Shown here piece after piece: positions 7,794 through 17,243 of a stretch of DNA of 64,000 bases. The notes under the pieces are model-generated. The model saw only the letters and a program-made list of their open reading frames with translations. It made no database searches and was not told the DNA's origin. The translations under genes were made by a program, and so were the position numbers. The stretch is from Actinomycetota bacterium (GTDB lineage: Bacteria > Actinomycetota > UBA4738 > HRBIN12): assembly GCA_026003015.1 (NCBI GenBank), contig BPGL01000001.1:190922-254921 (forward strand). The letters are read 5' to 3'. The number at the start of each line of letters is the position of its first letter. Positions within the stretch are counted from its first letter, which is position 1.

Positions 7794-10700
7794 ATGTTCC
7801 TTCGCCAGATCACGATCCGAGGCTTCAAGTCCTTCGCCGACAAGACCGTGCTGGCCTTCGTCCCGGGCGTCTCGGTGATCGTGGGACCGAACGGTTCGGG
7901 CAAGTCCAACCTCGTCGACGCCATCAGCTGGGCGCTCGGGGAGCAGGGAGCTCGGTCGCTGCGGGGGGCGCAGATGGCGGACGTGATCTTCGCCGGAACG
8001 CCCTCCCGCCCCGCCCTCGGCATGGCCGAGGTACGGCTCGTGATCGACAACAGCGCCGGGCGGATCCCGGTGCCGATGACCGAGATCGAGATCGCCCGCA
8101 CGGTGTTCCGCTCCGGCGAGTCGGAGTACCGGATCGGAGGCCAACCGGTGCGCCTGCTCGACGTGCAGGAGCTGCTCGCCGAGTCGGGCATCGGCCGAGG
8201 GCTGCACACGGTCGTGGGCCAGGGTCAGCTCGAGGACGTCCTCACCGCGCGCCCCGAGGAACGCCGCCGCTGGATCGAGGAGGCGGCGGGCATCGCCAAG
8301 CACCGTCGGCGCAAGGAGCGCGCGGAGCGCAAGCTCGCCGGGCTCGACCAGGACCTCCTGCGGCTGGGCGACGTGCTCGCGGAGCTGCGACGCCAGCTCA
8401 AGCCGCTCCAGCAGCAGGCGGAGGTCGCCCGCAAGCACGAGCGCCTCACGGCCGAGGCCGAGGAGCTGTCGCGCAAGCTGGCGGCCGCGCGGCTGCGGGC
8501 GGTCCTCGAGGAGCGCGAGCGTCGCCGCGAGGGCTGGGAGCAGGGGGTCGAGGCGCGCCGCGAAGCGCGCGCTCGGCTCGAGGCGCTGGACGCCGAGGTG
8601 CTCGCGGCCGCCGACGCCCGGGCGGAGGCGGCCGCCGCCCTGGCCGACGCCGAACGGGCGTTCCAGGGGGCCAGCGCCGAACGGACCGAAGCCGAGCGGG
8701 CTTTGCGCGCCGCCGTCGAGCGAGAGGCGGCGGCGCGGGAGGCCCTCGCCGGGCAGGCGACCAGGGCCGCCCGGCTCGAGGCGCTCGAGGCGGAGCTCGA
8801 GCGCGCCGAGCGGCACCTCGCCACGACGATCGCGGAGCTCGCCGAGCGTGAGCGCGAGCTCGACGAGGCGGAAGCGGCCTTCCGCGAGGCCGACCGCCGC
8901 CGTCGTGAGATCGAGGAGGAACGCCGTCGGGTCGGCGAGGCGGCCGCGTCGCGGCGCGCGGAGGTCGAGGCGCTGGGTCGGGCTCTCGAGGCCGCCGAGC
9001 GCGAGCGCGAGCGGGCGGTCGCCGAGCACGCGGCCGTCGTCGAGCGCCTCGCCCGGGTGCGCGACGAGCGGGCGATCCTCGAGCGGGATATCGAGACGCT
9101 CGACGCCCAGGCCTCGCCGCTCGCGGAGCGTCGCGCGGCGCTCGACGAGGAACGGCGGCGCCTGGTCGAGCGGATCGAGGAGCTCGAGGAGGCCCGTCGC
9201 CGGATGCAGGCCCGGCGCGACCTGCTCGAGGCCCGGCGCGCCGACATCGAGGAGACACCCGGCTCGCGGTTCCTCGCTCGCCATCGCGGTCGGGCGATCG
9301 GGCTCGTGCGCGACCTCGTGCGGGCGGACGACGGCCTCGAGGCCGCGCTGGCGGCGGCGCTGGGCCCGCTCGCGGACGCCGTCGTGTACGACGACGGCCA
9401 GCGCGCGCTCGCCGACGCGCCCGAGGCCGACGGCGCGACGCTCGCGATCAGCTCGGGCGGGCCCGTCCCGGTGGGGTTGGCCGGGGAGCGCGCCCTCCTG
9501 TCCGCGGTCGAGGCCGCGCCGGCCGCCCGTGGCCTCGTGAGCGCGGTGCTGCGTGACGTGTACCTGGCCGCGACCCTCGAGGAGGCGGCCGCGAAGCACG
9601 AGGCGCACCCACGCGCCTCGTTCGTGACCCCGGATGGCGTGCTCGTCGGTCCGAGCGTGATCCGCACGGCGGCTCGCCTGGATGAGCGGGCCCGCGAGAT
9701 CCGGGCCGAGCTCGCCGTGCTCGCCCACGACCTCACCGCGAACGCGAACCAGCTCCGGCCGAAACGCGCTCGTCTGGAGGAGGTCGCGCAGGAGCACGCG
9801 TTCCTGGGCGAACAGATCGAGGCGGCCGACGCCGACATCACGGCCGCGGCCGAGCGCCTCGCATCGCTCGAACGGGATCTCGCGGGGCTCGAGGCGGAGC
9901 GCGATCTCCTCGAGCGACGCCTGGCCACGCTCGACGAGCAGCTCGCCACGGTGCGCGCCCGCCTCGCCTCGATCGATCCGCAGGCCCCCGACGAGCTTCC
10001 GGAGCTGCCCCCGATCCCCCAACCGCCGGTGCAGGCGCGGGTCGCGGTCGAGACGCTCCGGCGCGAGCGCAGCGCGGTCGATCAGCGCCTGGCCCAGCTG
10101 CGGGCCGAGCGGGACGAGCTGCTCGCCCACGACCCCGATCGGCTGCGCTCGGAGCTCGAGGACGCCGCTGCCGCGCGCCATCGGGCCGAGCAGGACCTGG
10201 CGGCGGCCGAGTCCGCCTACGCGGCGGCACAGGAGCGCCGCTCGGCCGCGGCGGCGGCCGAGCGCGAGGCGGCCGAGCGCGAGGCGGCCGTCAACCGGGC
10301 GTGGCGTGAGGCCTCGACCGAGCTCGACCGGCTTCGCGAACGCTACGAGGAGGAGGATCGTCGGCGTGCCGACATCGAACGCAGGATCGGCGAGGGCGAG
10401 CGCCTGTTGCGGGAGGGCTTCGGAACCGAGCCCGAGGAGGCGCTGGCCGCCCTCGGGCCTGACGACACGGTCGAGGCCCTGGAGCGACGCTCGGAGCTCG
10501 TGTCGCGTCGGCTCGCGCTGCTCGGCCGCGTGAACCTGCTCGCCACGGGCGAGCTCGAAACCCTCCAGGAGCGCCACGACTTCCTGCAGCGGGAGCTCGA
10601 GGACGTCAAGCGCGCGCGGCGGGACCTGTTGGAGGTGATCGCTCGCGTCGAGCGCGAGATCACGGAGGCGTTCGACGCGGCGTTCCGCGACGTCGCGCGC

Positions 10701-11171
10701 GAGTTCGAGCGCCTCGTCGGCGAGCTGTTCCCCGGCGGCCAGGGGCGGCTCGTGCTGACCGAGCCCCACGACCCCCTCGCCTCGGGGATCGAGATCGAGG
10801 CGAGCCCGGGCCGCAAGCGCGTGAAGCGGATCTCCCTGCTGTCCGGCGGTGAGCGGTCGCTGGCCGCGCTCGCGTTCCTGTTCGCGATCTTCACCGCCCG
10901 GCCGTCGCCCTTCTACCTCCTCGACGAGGTCGAGCCCGCCCTGGACGATCTCAACCTGCAGCGGTTCCTGCGGCTCGTCCAGGGCTTCGCGAGCGACGCG
11001 CAGGTCCTCATCGTCACCCACCAGAAGCGGACGATGGAGATCGCGGAGATGCTCTACGGGGTGTCGCTGAACCCCGATGGGACGACGCGGGTCGTGGCTC
11101 AGCGCCTCGAGCCGCCCGCGTCCGGCGGCGCGCAGGCGTCGGCGCTTCCTGCGCGCCAGCCGGTCGGCTAG
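7794..11171 (+). CDS. smc: Chromosome segregation ATPase SMC
   Basis: SMC organises and segregates the chromosome as a dimeric ATPase ring with ScpA and ScpB, which are not in this window. The 1125-residue protein has Walker A GPNGSGKSN near residue 31 after the canonical start MFLRQITIRGFKSFADKT. Two long Glu/Arg/Ala-rich coiled-coil arms flank a hinge (roughly residues 490-630). The C-terminal ATPase half has the signature LLSGGERSLAALA near residue 1015 and Walker B FYLLDEVEPALDD near 1041. The frame is uninterrupted over 3.4 kb, in contrast to the damaged region 2 kb downstream. Confidence 0.97.
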   Translation: MFLRQITIRGFKSFADKTVLAFVPGVSVIVGPNGSGKSNLVDAISWALGEQGARSLRGAQMADVIFAGTPSRPALGMAEVRLVIDNSAGRIPVPMTEIEIARTVFRSGESEYRIGGQPVRLLDVQELLAESGIGRGLHTVVGQGQLEDVLTARPEERRRWIEEAAGIAKHRRRKERAERKLAGLDQDLLRLGDVLAELRRQLKPLQQQAEVARKHERLTAEAEELSRKLAAARLRAVLEERERRREGWEQGVEARREARARLEALDAEVLAAADARAEAAAALADAERAFQGASAERTEAERALRAAVEREAAAREALAGQATRAARLEALEAELERAERHLATTIAELAERERELDEAEAAFREADRRRREIEEERRRVGEAAASRRAEVEALGRALEAAERERERAVAEHAAVVERLARVRDERAILERDIETLDAQASPLAERRAALDEERRRLVERIEELEEARRRMQARRDLLEARRADIEETPGSRFLARHRGRAIGLVRDLVRADDGLEAALAAALGPLADAVVYDDGQRALADAPEADGATLAISSGGPVPVGLAGERALLSAVEAAPAARGLVSAVLRDVYLAATLEEAAAKHEAHPRASFVTPDGVLVGPSVIRTAARLDERAREIRAELAVLAHDLTANANQLRPKRARLEEVAQEHAFLGEQIEAADADITAAAERLASLERDLAGLEAERDLLERRLATLDEQLATVRARLASIDPQAPDELPELPPIPQPPVQARVAVETLRRERSAVDQRLAQLRAERDELLAHDPDRLRSELEDAAAARHRAEQDLAAAESAYAAAQERRSAAAAAEREAAEREAAVNRAWREASTELDRLRERYEEEDRRRADIERRIGEGERLLREGFGTEPEEALAALGPDDTVEALERRSELVSRRLALLGRVNLLATGELETLQERHDFLQRELEDVKRARRDLLEVIARVEREITEAFDAAFRDVAREFERLVGELFPGGQGRLVLTEPHDPLASGIEIEASPGRKRVKRISLLSGGERSLAALAFLFAIFTARPSPFYLLDEVEPALDDLNLQRFLRLVQGFASDAQVLIVTHQKRTMEIAEMLYGVSLNPDGTTRVVAQRLEPPASGGAQASALPARQPVG

Positions 11172-11174
11172 CCT
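11169..11174 (+). promoter_or_regulatory. Putative -10 box of ftsY
   Basis: TAGCCT overlaps the smc stop codon region and ends eight bases before the ftsY ATG. It fits the recurring short-leader arrangement in this window. Confidence 0.35.
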
Positions 11175-11182
11175 CGCGGTCG

Positions 11183-12163
11183 ATGGAAGCCGTCCTCGTC
11201 GCCCTCGTCGGGCTCGCCATGGTGGGCGGCTTGGTCGCGCTCGTCCTTCGTCGACGGGCTCAGGTGGGCGGCGCGAGCGCGGCCGTGTCGCAGCCCGACG
11301 GGCGATCGGCGGGGGCCTTCGGGCCGACGGGCCTGGGGACGCGGATCCGCGCGCTGTTCGCGCGCGGGCAGGCCGCGCCGTGGGCCGAGCTCGAGGACCT
11401 CCTCGTGCGTGCCGACGTCGGCCCCGAGGCCGCTCGGTCCCTCGTGGAACGGGTGCGTGCTCGGGCCGCCGCCGACGGCGACCCCGCGGCGCTCGTGCGC
11501 GAGGAGGTGCGGGCCGCGCTCGGGCCCGCCGAACCGCTGCGGTTGCCCGAGGGGCGGCTCGGCGTCGTGCTCGTCGTCGGCGTGAACGGCTCGGGCAAGA
11601 CGACGACGATCGGCAAGCTCGCGTGGCGCCTGGCACGGGAGGGCAGGCGCGTCGCCGTCGCGAACGCCGATACGTTCCGAGCCGCTGCCGCCGAGCAGCT
11701 CGCGACCTGGGCCGAGCGCGCCGGGGTCCAGCTCGTCGCGCAGCAGCGGGGGGCCGACCCCGGGGCCGTCGTCTTCGACGCGGTGACGTCGGCCCGTGCC
11801 CGGGGGGTCGACGCGCTGCTCATCGACACGGCGGGTCGCCTGCACACGAAGCGCCCGCTGATGGACGAGCTCGCGAAGCTCCGTCGCGTGGTGGAGAAGG
11901 CGGGGGCCGCGGTCGACGAGACGCTGCTCGTGCTCGACGCCCAGACGGGGCAGAACGGGATCGCGCAAGCACGGGCCTTCACCGAGGCGGTGGCCGTCAC
12001 GGGGGTCGTGCTCACGAAGACCGACGGATCGGCGCGCGGCGGGGTCGTGCTGTCGGTTCGGGCGGGCCTGGGCGTCCCGATCCGCTTCGTCGGGGTGGGC
12101 GAGGGTCCGGAAGACCTCCTACCGTTCGATCCCGCCGCGTTCGCGGAGCGGTTGCTCGCCTGA
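11183..12163 (+). CDS. ftsY: Signal recognition particle receptor FtsY
   Basis: FtsY is the membrane-side GTPase that docks ribosome-SRP complexes at the translocon. The 326-residue protein starts with one hydrophobic segment (VLVALVGLAMVGGLVALVL, about residues 4-22), then the N domain and the NG GTPase: P-loop GVNGSGKTTTIGKLA near 133, DTAGRLHTKRPLMDEL near 214, and TKTDGSARGG near 276, with the closing IRFVGVGEGPEDLLPFD typical of FtsY. The N-terminal helix means it can anchor itself. Its partner gene ffh lies 1.8 kb downstream. Confidence 0.96.
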   Translation: MEAVLVALVGLAMVGGLVALVLRRRAQVGGASAAVSQPDGRSAGAFGPTGLGTRIRALFARGQAAPWAELEDLLVRADVGPEAARSLVERVRARAAADGDPAALVREEVRAALGPAEPLRLPEGRLGVVLVVGVNGSGKTTTIGKLAWRLAREGRRVAVANADTFRAAAAEQLATWAERAGVQLVAQQRGADPGAVVFDAVTSARARGVDALLIDTAGRLHTKRPLMDELAKLRRVVEKAGAAVDETLLVLDAQTGQNGIAQARAFTEAVAVTGVVLTKTDGSARGGVVLSVRAGLGVPIRFVGVGEGPEDLLPFDPAAFAERLLA

Positions 12164-12168
12164 GGGCC

Positions 12169-12561
12169 ATGCGGGTGGGTGGACGGATCCTGCTCGTCGA
12201 GGACCACCGCTCGATGCGCGACGCGATCCTCATGGTGCTGCGCTCCGAGGGCTACGCGGTCGAGGAGGTGGGCGACGGCGACGCTGCGTTGGCAGCGGTG
12301 CGGGCGAACCCTCCGGACCTCGTGTTCCTCGACCTGAACATCCCCGGAACCGACGGCGCCGAGGTCCTGCGCCGCATCAAGGCCGATCCCGCGACCGCCC
12401 ACGTCCGCGTGATCGTCGTGACGGCGACCGGGGAGGAGGGGCGGGCCGAGGCGACGGCGCTCGGCGCCGACGGCTACGTCACGAAGCCGTTCGGCCCCGC
12501 CGCGCTCGTCAGGACCGTGCGGCGGATGCTGGGAGATCCGCCGGAGCGCCGGGAACCGTGA
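12169..12561 (+). CDS. Single-domain response regulator (receiver only)
   Basis: The 130-residue protein is a lone CheY-like receiver: acidic pocket LLVEDHRSMRD, phospho-acceptor aspartate in FLDLNIPG near residue 53, the threonine in VVTATGE, and the lysine in YVTKPFG near residue 104. No DNA-binding domain follows, so output is by protein contact or it relays phosphate. It starts six bases after ftsY and its last 53 bases overlap the 3' end of a histidine kinase on the other strand, its likely partner. Confidence 0.9.
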   Translation: MRVGGRILLVEDHRSMRDAILMVLRSEGYAVEEVGDGDAALAAVRANPPDLVFLDLNIPGTDGAEVLRRIKADPATAHVRVIVVTATGEEGRAEATALGADGYVTKPFGPAALVRTVRRMLGDPPERREP

Positions 12562-13853
12562 CGGTGAACGTGGATCCCTCGCCCACGGTGGAGCGCACCC
12601 GGATCTCGCCTCCCATCCGCTCCACGAGCTCCTTGGCGATGTACAGACCCAGCCCGGCCCCCTCCGCGTCGCGGCGCTGGACGTCCTGGGCCTGGTGGAA
12701 ACGCTCGAAGATCCGGTCGAGCTGATCGGGTGGGATGCCGCGACCCTGATCGATCACCTCGAAGCGAACGAGCCCCGCTGGGGCGGCGGTCCGCGCGCAC
12801 CACGACCCGTCGCGTCGGGGGGGAGAACTTGAGCGCGTTCGTGAGGAGGTTCGTGAGGACCTGGGCCAGGCGCTGAGGATCGACGACGAGCTCGTCGGCC
12901 TCCGGCTCCACGTGCCAGTCGACCCGGCCCGCCTCGGGGCCGAGCCCGGCCACGACCTCGCCGAGCAGCTCGGTCACCCCGACGGGCTCGGGGTTGAGCG
13001 CGAGGACCCCGGCCTCCAGGCGCGAGACCGTGAGCAGGTCCTCCACGAGCCGGGCGAGCCGCTCGCCCTGGATGTGGACGATGGCGAGGAACTCGTCGAT
13101 CTGCTCCTCGGGCAGCTGGTGACGCCGGCGTCGCAGCGTGTCGACGAACCCCCGGATCGAGGCGATCGGGGTCCGCAGCTCGTGGCTCGTGATCGCGATG
13201 AAGTCGGTCTTCATCACGTCGAGCTCCTCCAGGCGCGCCCCTGGCCGCCGCCTCGCGTCGAGCGAGCTCCTCCGCCTCTTCGGCCCGAGCGTTCGCGCGA
13301 CGCGTTTCGCGCGCGGCAAGGAGCGGGCGTAGGCGCCGGCCGACGACGGCCACCACCGCGGCCATCGCGACGCGGTACGCGAGGGCCGACGCGTCGAAGG
13401 CGTAGGCCGGGTAGCGCTCGGGCAGGTAGCGCTCGCGCAGGAACTCCGATCCGCCGAACAACCCCGCCGCGGCGACGGCTCCCACGATCCCGTAGCGCGC
13501 GGCTCCCTCCAGCGGAAGCAGGTAGCCAAGGACCCACACGGGGTCGGAGGGGCTCGCCGTCGTTGCCCACAGCAGCCCCAGCACCGCCGCGCAGTCGAGC
13601 GCGAAGGCCGCGGCCCCGATCGGCGCGAGGTCGTCGAGCTTGCTGGCCCGCAGGGCCGCGCTCCGTGATCGCGACGTTGGCCACGACGAGCCCGATCGCG
13701 ATGGCGATCGCGATCGGTCGGACGAAGTGGGGCAGGGCCTCTTCCCGGGCCGCGGCCCAGCCCTGCCACGCGGCGAAGGCGGCCAGGACCCAGCGCAGCC
13801 CGACGAGCCCGAGCTCGCGCCGCCTCGCTGCCTGGAACGACCGATCGGTCCAC
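12509..13853 (-). CDS. Membrane-bound sensor histidine kinase, frame broken by three extra bases
   Basis: Four frame segments join into one kinase. The N-terminal third has about five membrane spans (such as VGLRWVLAAFAAWQGWA and IAIAIAIGLVVANVAI) with no large extracellular domain. The catalytic part has H-box ITSHELRTPIASI, N-box LLTNALKF, DQGRGIPP, FERFHQAQ and GAGLGLYIAKEL. Single extra bases near 13657, 13240 and 12785, all in G/C runs, explain the shifts. The start is uncertain; the GTG at 13853 is a guess near the first hydrophobic segment. It converges on the receiver-only regulator and diverges from ffh. Confidence 0.8.
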
Positions 13854-13889
13854 CGTACCTCCGAACGTCGCCGCGACCGGCCCCGCCGG

Positions 13890-13895
13890 TAGCAT
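13890..13895 (+). promoter_or_regulatory. Putative -10 box of ffh
   Basis: TAGCAT lies 49 bases before the ffh ATG in the gap shared with the divergent histidine kinase. It would give a leader of about 40 bases, longer than for most genes here. No clear -35 is seen. Confidence 0.3.
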
Positions 13896-13944
13896 GGGGG
13901 CAGCCCAGGCCGCGGCCGCCGCGGCGGGGGGCGTCCCATCAACG

Positions 13945-15325
13945 ATGTTCGGACGCGCTGACCGCGAGCCTTGACGGCGTCTTCCGGAAGCTCCGTGCCC
14001 GGGGGACGGCTCCACCCGAAGCAGGTCGGACCAGGCCCTGGGGCGAGATCCGGACCGCCCTCCTCGAGGCTGACGTGGCCCTCGAGGTGGTTCGACGCCC
14101 TCCTGGAGGCCGTCCGGCGCCGGGCGCTGTCCGAGGAGGTCCTCCGCAGCCTCACGCCGGCCCAGCAGGTGGTCAAGGTCGTCGATGAGGAGCTCACCCC
14201 GGATCCTCGGCGGCGAGCACCGGCCCTTCGACGTCCCGCGCGCCGATCCGGCCGTGATCGTCGTGGCCGGCGTGCAGGGCTCGGGCAAGACGACGGCGTG
14301 CGCGAAGCTCGCCCGACACCTGAAGGCGAACGGGCGCCGACCGGTGCTGATCGGGGCCGACCTCGAGCGCCCCGCGGCGGTCGGACCAGCTGCGCACGCT
14401 CGGGCGGGAGATCGGCGTCCCCGTCTGGTCCCAGGGCCGTGACCCCGTGCGCCTCGCGCGGGCGGGGGGCGTGAAGGAGGCGCGGCGGAGCGGGCGCCGA
14501 CGTCGCGATCGTCGACACGGCCGGCCGGCTGCACGTCGACGCCGAGATGATGCGCCAGGCCCGCCGGATCCGCGACCGTGACGGGAGCCCACCACGTCCT
14601 GATGACCCTGTGACGCGATGACCGGTCAGGACGCCGTCGCGCAGGCGCGGGCGTTCCTGCGCGGAGGGTCGACACGACCGGGTTCATCGTGACGAAGCTC
14701 GACGGCGACGCGCGCGGAGGGGCGGCGCTGTCGATGACCCACGTCACCGGCCGCCCGATCTTCTTCGTGGGGACGGGGGAGCGGGGTCGAGGATCTCGAG
14801 CCGTTCCACCCCGATCGCATGGCCGGCCGGATCCTGGGGATGGGGGCGACGTCTTGACGCTCATCGAGCGAACGCAGGAGGCCGTCGACGCCGAGGCGGC
14901 CGCCGCCGCGACGGACCGTCTGGCCGATGGCTCGTTCACGCTCGAGGACTTCCTCGTCCAGCTCCGCGAGATGCGCAAGCTCGGCCCCGTGCAGGACCTG
15001 CTGGGGATGCTCCCCGGGGGTGCCGGGCGGCCGCGGCGCGTTGAAGGACCTCGCGGGCGCGGTCGACGACGCCCAGCTCCGGCGGGCGGAGGCCATCATC
15101 TGCAGCATGACCCCGGCGGAACGGCGCGATCCCGGTATGATCTCCGGGGTCCCGGCGCCTGCGGATCGCCGGGGGCGCGGGGCGTCACGACGGCCGACGT
15201 CAACGCGCTGTTGCGCGACTTCGAGCAGGCGCGCCGGGCCATGCGGGCGATGCTCGGCGGCGCCGGCTTCCCCGGTCGGCCCCGCCCGGGCCCGCCCGAG
15301 GGCGAAGGCACGACGGCGCCGCTAG
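13945..15325 (+). CDS. ffh: Signal recognition particle protein Ffh, frame broken about 17 times
   Basis: Ffh binds signal peptides and 4.5S RNA and hands ribosomes to FtsY. Joining frames gives a protein of about 455 residues: [48 protein letters not shown]-loop [56 protein letters not shown], then the M domain [20 protein letters not shown] and [11 protein letters not shown] count about 15 single-base insertions and two deletions, mostly in G/C runs, starting near 13951. The stop at 15325 follows a basic KARRRR tail, which suits Ffh. An essential single-copy gene cannot carry this damage, so sequence error is the likely cause. Confidence 0.85.
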
Positions 15326-15366
15326 CGCAGGTCGAGCCGCGACGCTACGACGGTGACGGAGGATCG

Positions 15367-15732
15367 ATGGCGACGAGGATCAGGCTCCGGCGGATGGGGT
15401 CGAACAAGCGACCCGCCTACCGCGTGGTCGTCGCCGATCAGCGGGCGCCCCGCGACGGACGGTTCATCGAGGTGATCGGCAAGTACCAGCCGCGCTCGGA
15501 GCCCTCGGTGATCGAGATCGACGAGGAGCGGGCTCTGCACTGGCTGCGCGTCGGGGCCCAGCCCTCCGATCAGGTGCGCACGCTCCTGGACAAGGTCGGG
15601 ATCTGGGGAGCGGTTCGTCGCCGAGCGGCCGAGCGCCGCGCGGCGCACGCCCGCGCGGCCGTTCGGTCGCGGCCGAGCGACGCGCGGGCCGCGAGCCCCG
15701 CGCCCTCGACCGAGCCCGAGCCGGAGGGGTGA
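15367..15732 (+). CDS. rpsP: 30S ribosomal protein S16
   Basis: The 121-residue S16 starts [19 protein letters not shown] and contains [12 protein letters not shown] and the IGAQPSDQV-type motif ([13 protein letters not shown]). The C-terminal 40 residues are an Ala/Arg/Pro-rich extension common in actinobacterial S16. The frame is perfectly intact although the genes on both sides are heavily frameshifted. The reading frame is open upstream into ffh sequence, but the conserved N-terminus fixes the ATG at 15367. khpA starts four bases after the stop. Confidence 0.96.
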   Translation: MATRIRLRRMGSNKRPAYRVVVADQRAPRDGRFIEVIGKYQPRSEPSVIEIDEERALHWLRVGAQPSDQVRTLLDKVGIWGAVRRRAAERRAAHARAAVRSRPSDARAASPAPSTEPEPEG

Positions 15733-15736
15733 GCCG

Positions 15737-15969
15737 GTGCGCGACCTCGTCGGGTTCCTGTGCCGCGAGCTCGTCGACGACCCCGAGGCCGTCGAGGTCA
15801 CCGAGACCCACGACGACCGCGGCACGGTCGTGCGCGTGCGGGTCGCCGACGGGCGAGCTCGGTCGGGTGATCGGCCGCCAGGGGCGCACCGCGAAGGCGA
15901 TCCGAAACGGTCGTGCGCGCCGCCGCGTCGCGCGCCGGCACGAGCGCCGGGGTCGATTTCGAGGACTGA
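15737..15969 (+). CDS. khpA: KH-domain RNA-binding protein KhpA, frame broken by two extra bases
   Basis: KhpA is a small single-KH RNA-binding protein encoded between rpsP and rimM in most Gram-positive bacteria. The joined product is about 76 residues: MRDLVGFLCRELVDDPEAV, then the KH core LGRVIGRQGRTAKAIR (GxxG loop GRQG), then VVRAAASRAGT. Extra bases near 15854 (GGG run) and 15906 (AAA run) break the frame; the length of 233 bases equals 77 codons plus two. GTG start at 15737. Confidence 0.85.
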
Positions 15970-15978
15970 CCGGGTCCC

Positions 15979-16494
15979 GTGGACGAGCCGACCATCGTCG
16001 TCGGCCTCGTGACGAAGCCCCACGGCGTCCGCGGCGAGGTCGCCGTCCAGGTGCGCTCCGACAACCCCGAACGGTTCCGCGCCGGCTCGATCGTCTACGC
16101 GGGCGGCCGACCCCTCACGATCGCGGGGGGTGCGCGGCGCCGGGGCGCGCCTGATCGTTCGCTTCGCGGAGATCGCCGACCGCGACGCCCGCCGAGGCGC
16201 TTCGCGGCGAGCCGCTGGCGGTCCCGCGTTCGTGGCTTCCGCCGCTCGGCGAGGGGGGAGTACTGGCCGCACGAGCTCGAGGGGGTGCGAGGTTCGCACC
16301 GAGGCCGGCGAGCCCGGTCGGGGTCCTGCGGGGGGTGGTCGCCGGCCCCGCGCACGATCTGTGGGCCGTGGAGGACCCCCCGGGGCGACGAGATCCTGGT
16401 CCCGGCTGTCCGCGAGGTCGTGCTCGCCGTCGACGTCGGCCGGCGCCTGGTCGTCGTCCGCGCGATCCCTGGCCTCACCGCGCCCGAGGCGTGA
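15979..16494 (+). CDS. rimM: Ribosome maturation factor RimM, frame broken by six extra bases
   Basis: RimM binds S19 and the 30S head during assembly. Pieces in three frames join to about 169 residues: [19 protein letters not shown] at the N-terminus, [33 protein letters not shown], then the PRC-barrel part [22 protein letters not shown] and [15 protein letters not shown]. Six single G or C insertions account for the breaks, so the first and last parts happen to share a frame and a misleading 171-residue open frame exists. GTG start, nine bases after khpA. Confidence 0.85.
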   Translation: MDEPTIVVGLVTKPHGVRGEVAVQVRSDNPERFRAGSIVYAGGRPLTIAGGARRRGAPDRSLRGDRRPRRPPRRFAASRWRSRVRGFRRSARGEYWPHELEGVRGSHRGRRARSGSCGGWSPAPRTICGPWRTPRGDEILVPAVREVVLAVDVGRRLVVVRAIPGLTAPEA

Positions 16495-16501
16495 GCCTTG
16501 T

Positions 16502-16507
16502 TAGCCT
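16502..16507 (+). promoter_or_regulatory. Putative -10 box of trmD
   Basis: TAGCCT lies seven bases before the trmD ATG, just after the rimM stop. It fits the leaderless pattern, although read-through from rpsP-khpA-rimM is also likely. Confidence 0.35.
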
Positions 16508-16514
16508 CGGCTGG

Positions 16515-17214
16515 ATGCGCATCGACGTCGTCACGATCTTCCCCGAGATCGTCGAGGCGCCGTTGTCGGCGAGCCTGCTCGGGCGGGGCGATCGAGGTCG
16601 GGATCGTGCAGGTGCGGGTCCACGACCTGCGCGCGTTCGCGACCGATCGCCATCGCTCGGTCGACGACGAGGCGTTCGGCGGAGGCCCGGGCATGGTGCT
16701 CAAGCCCGAGCCGATCTTCGCCGCGGTCGAGTCCCTGGACCCCCGACCGCGGGACGGGTGCTGCTGATGAGCCCCGCCGGGCGGCGGCTCGATCAACGGT
16801 TCGTCGAGGAGCTCGCGGCCGAGCCCCACCTCACCCTGATCTGCGGGCGCTACGAGGGGGTGGACGAGCGCGTCGTCGAGGGGCTCCCGGCCGAGGAGGT
16901 CTCGATCGGGGACTACGTCTTGGCGGGGTGGTGAGCTCGCCGCGCTCGTCGTGATCGAGGCGGTGACCCGCCTCGTGCCCGGGGTGATCGGTACCCCCGA
17001 GAGCCATGCGCGGGAGTCGTTCTCGCCGCCCGGGCTCCTCGACCATCCCCAGTACACGCGCCCCCGGGTGTTCCGCGGGATGGCGGTGCCCGACGTGCTG
17101 CTCTCCGGGGACCACGCCGCGATCGAGCGTTGGCGGGCCGAGGCCGCGCGTGCGAAGACCCGGCGCAACCGCCCCGACCTGCTCGGACCCGAGCCGATCG
17201 AGGGGCGGACCTGA
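16515..17214 (+). CDS. trmD: tRNA (guanine37-N1)-methyltransferase TrmD, frame broken three times
   Basis: TrmD makes m1G37 in tRNA and prevents +1 frameshifting. The joined product of about 232 residues has [51 protein letters not shown], the SAM-binding knot [33 protein letters not shown] and [10 protein letters not shown]. An extra G near 16588, a missing C near 16742 and an extra G near 16926 explain the shifts. It is followed by rplS, as usual. Confidence 0.88.
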
Positions 17215-17223
17215 AGCCGCTGG

Positions 17224-17229
17224 TAGACT
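17224..17229 (+). promoter_or_regulatory. Putative -10 box of rplS
   Basis: TAGACT lies 14 bases before the rplS ATG in the short trmD-rplS gap and predicts a leader of about seven bases. The -35 region is not recognisable. Confidence 0.3.
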
Positions 17230-17243
17230 CACCGACCGCCGCC

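Noticed and set aside
14689-15732. Apparent ffh-rpsP fusion in one frame
   Set aside because: rpsP has a canonical N-terminus at 15367, and ffh is so frameshifted that its stop is hidden; the basic tail ending at 15325 in another frame is the better end.
12700-17215. Programmed ribosomal frameshifting in ffh, rimM and trmD
   Set aside because: There are many shifts per gene, in G/C runs rather than slippery heptamers, with no stimulatory structure and no known precedent in these families.
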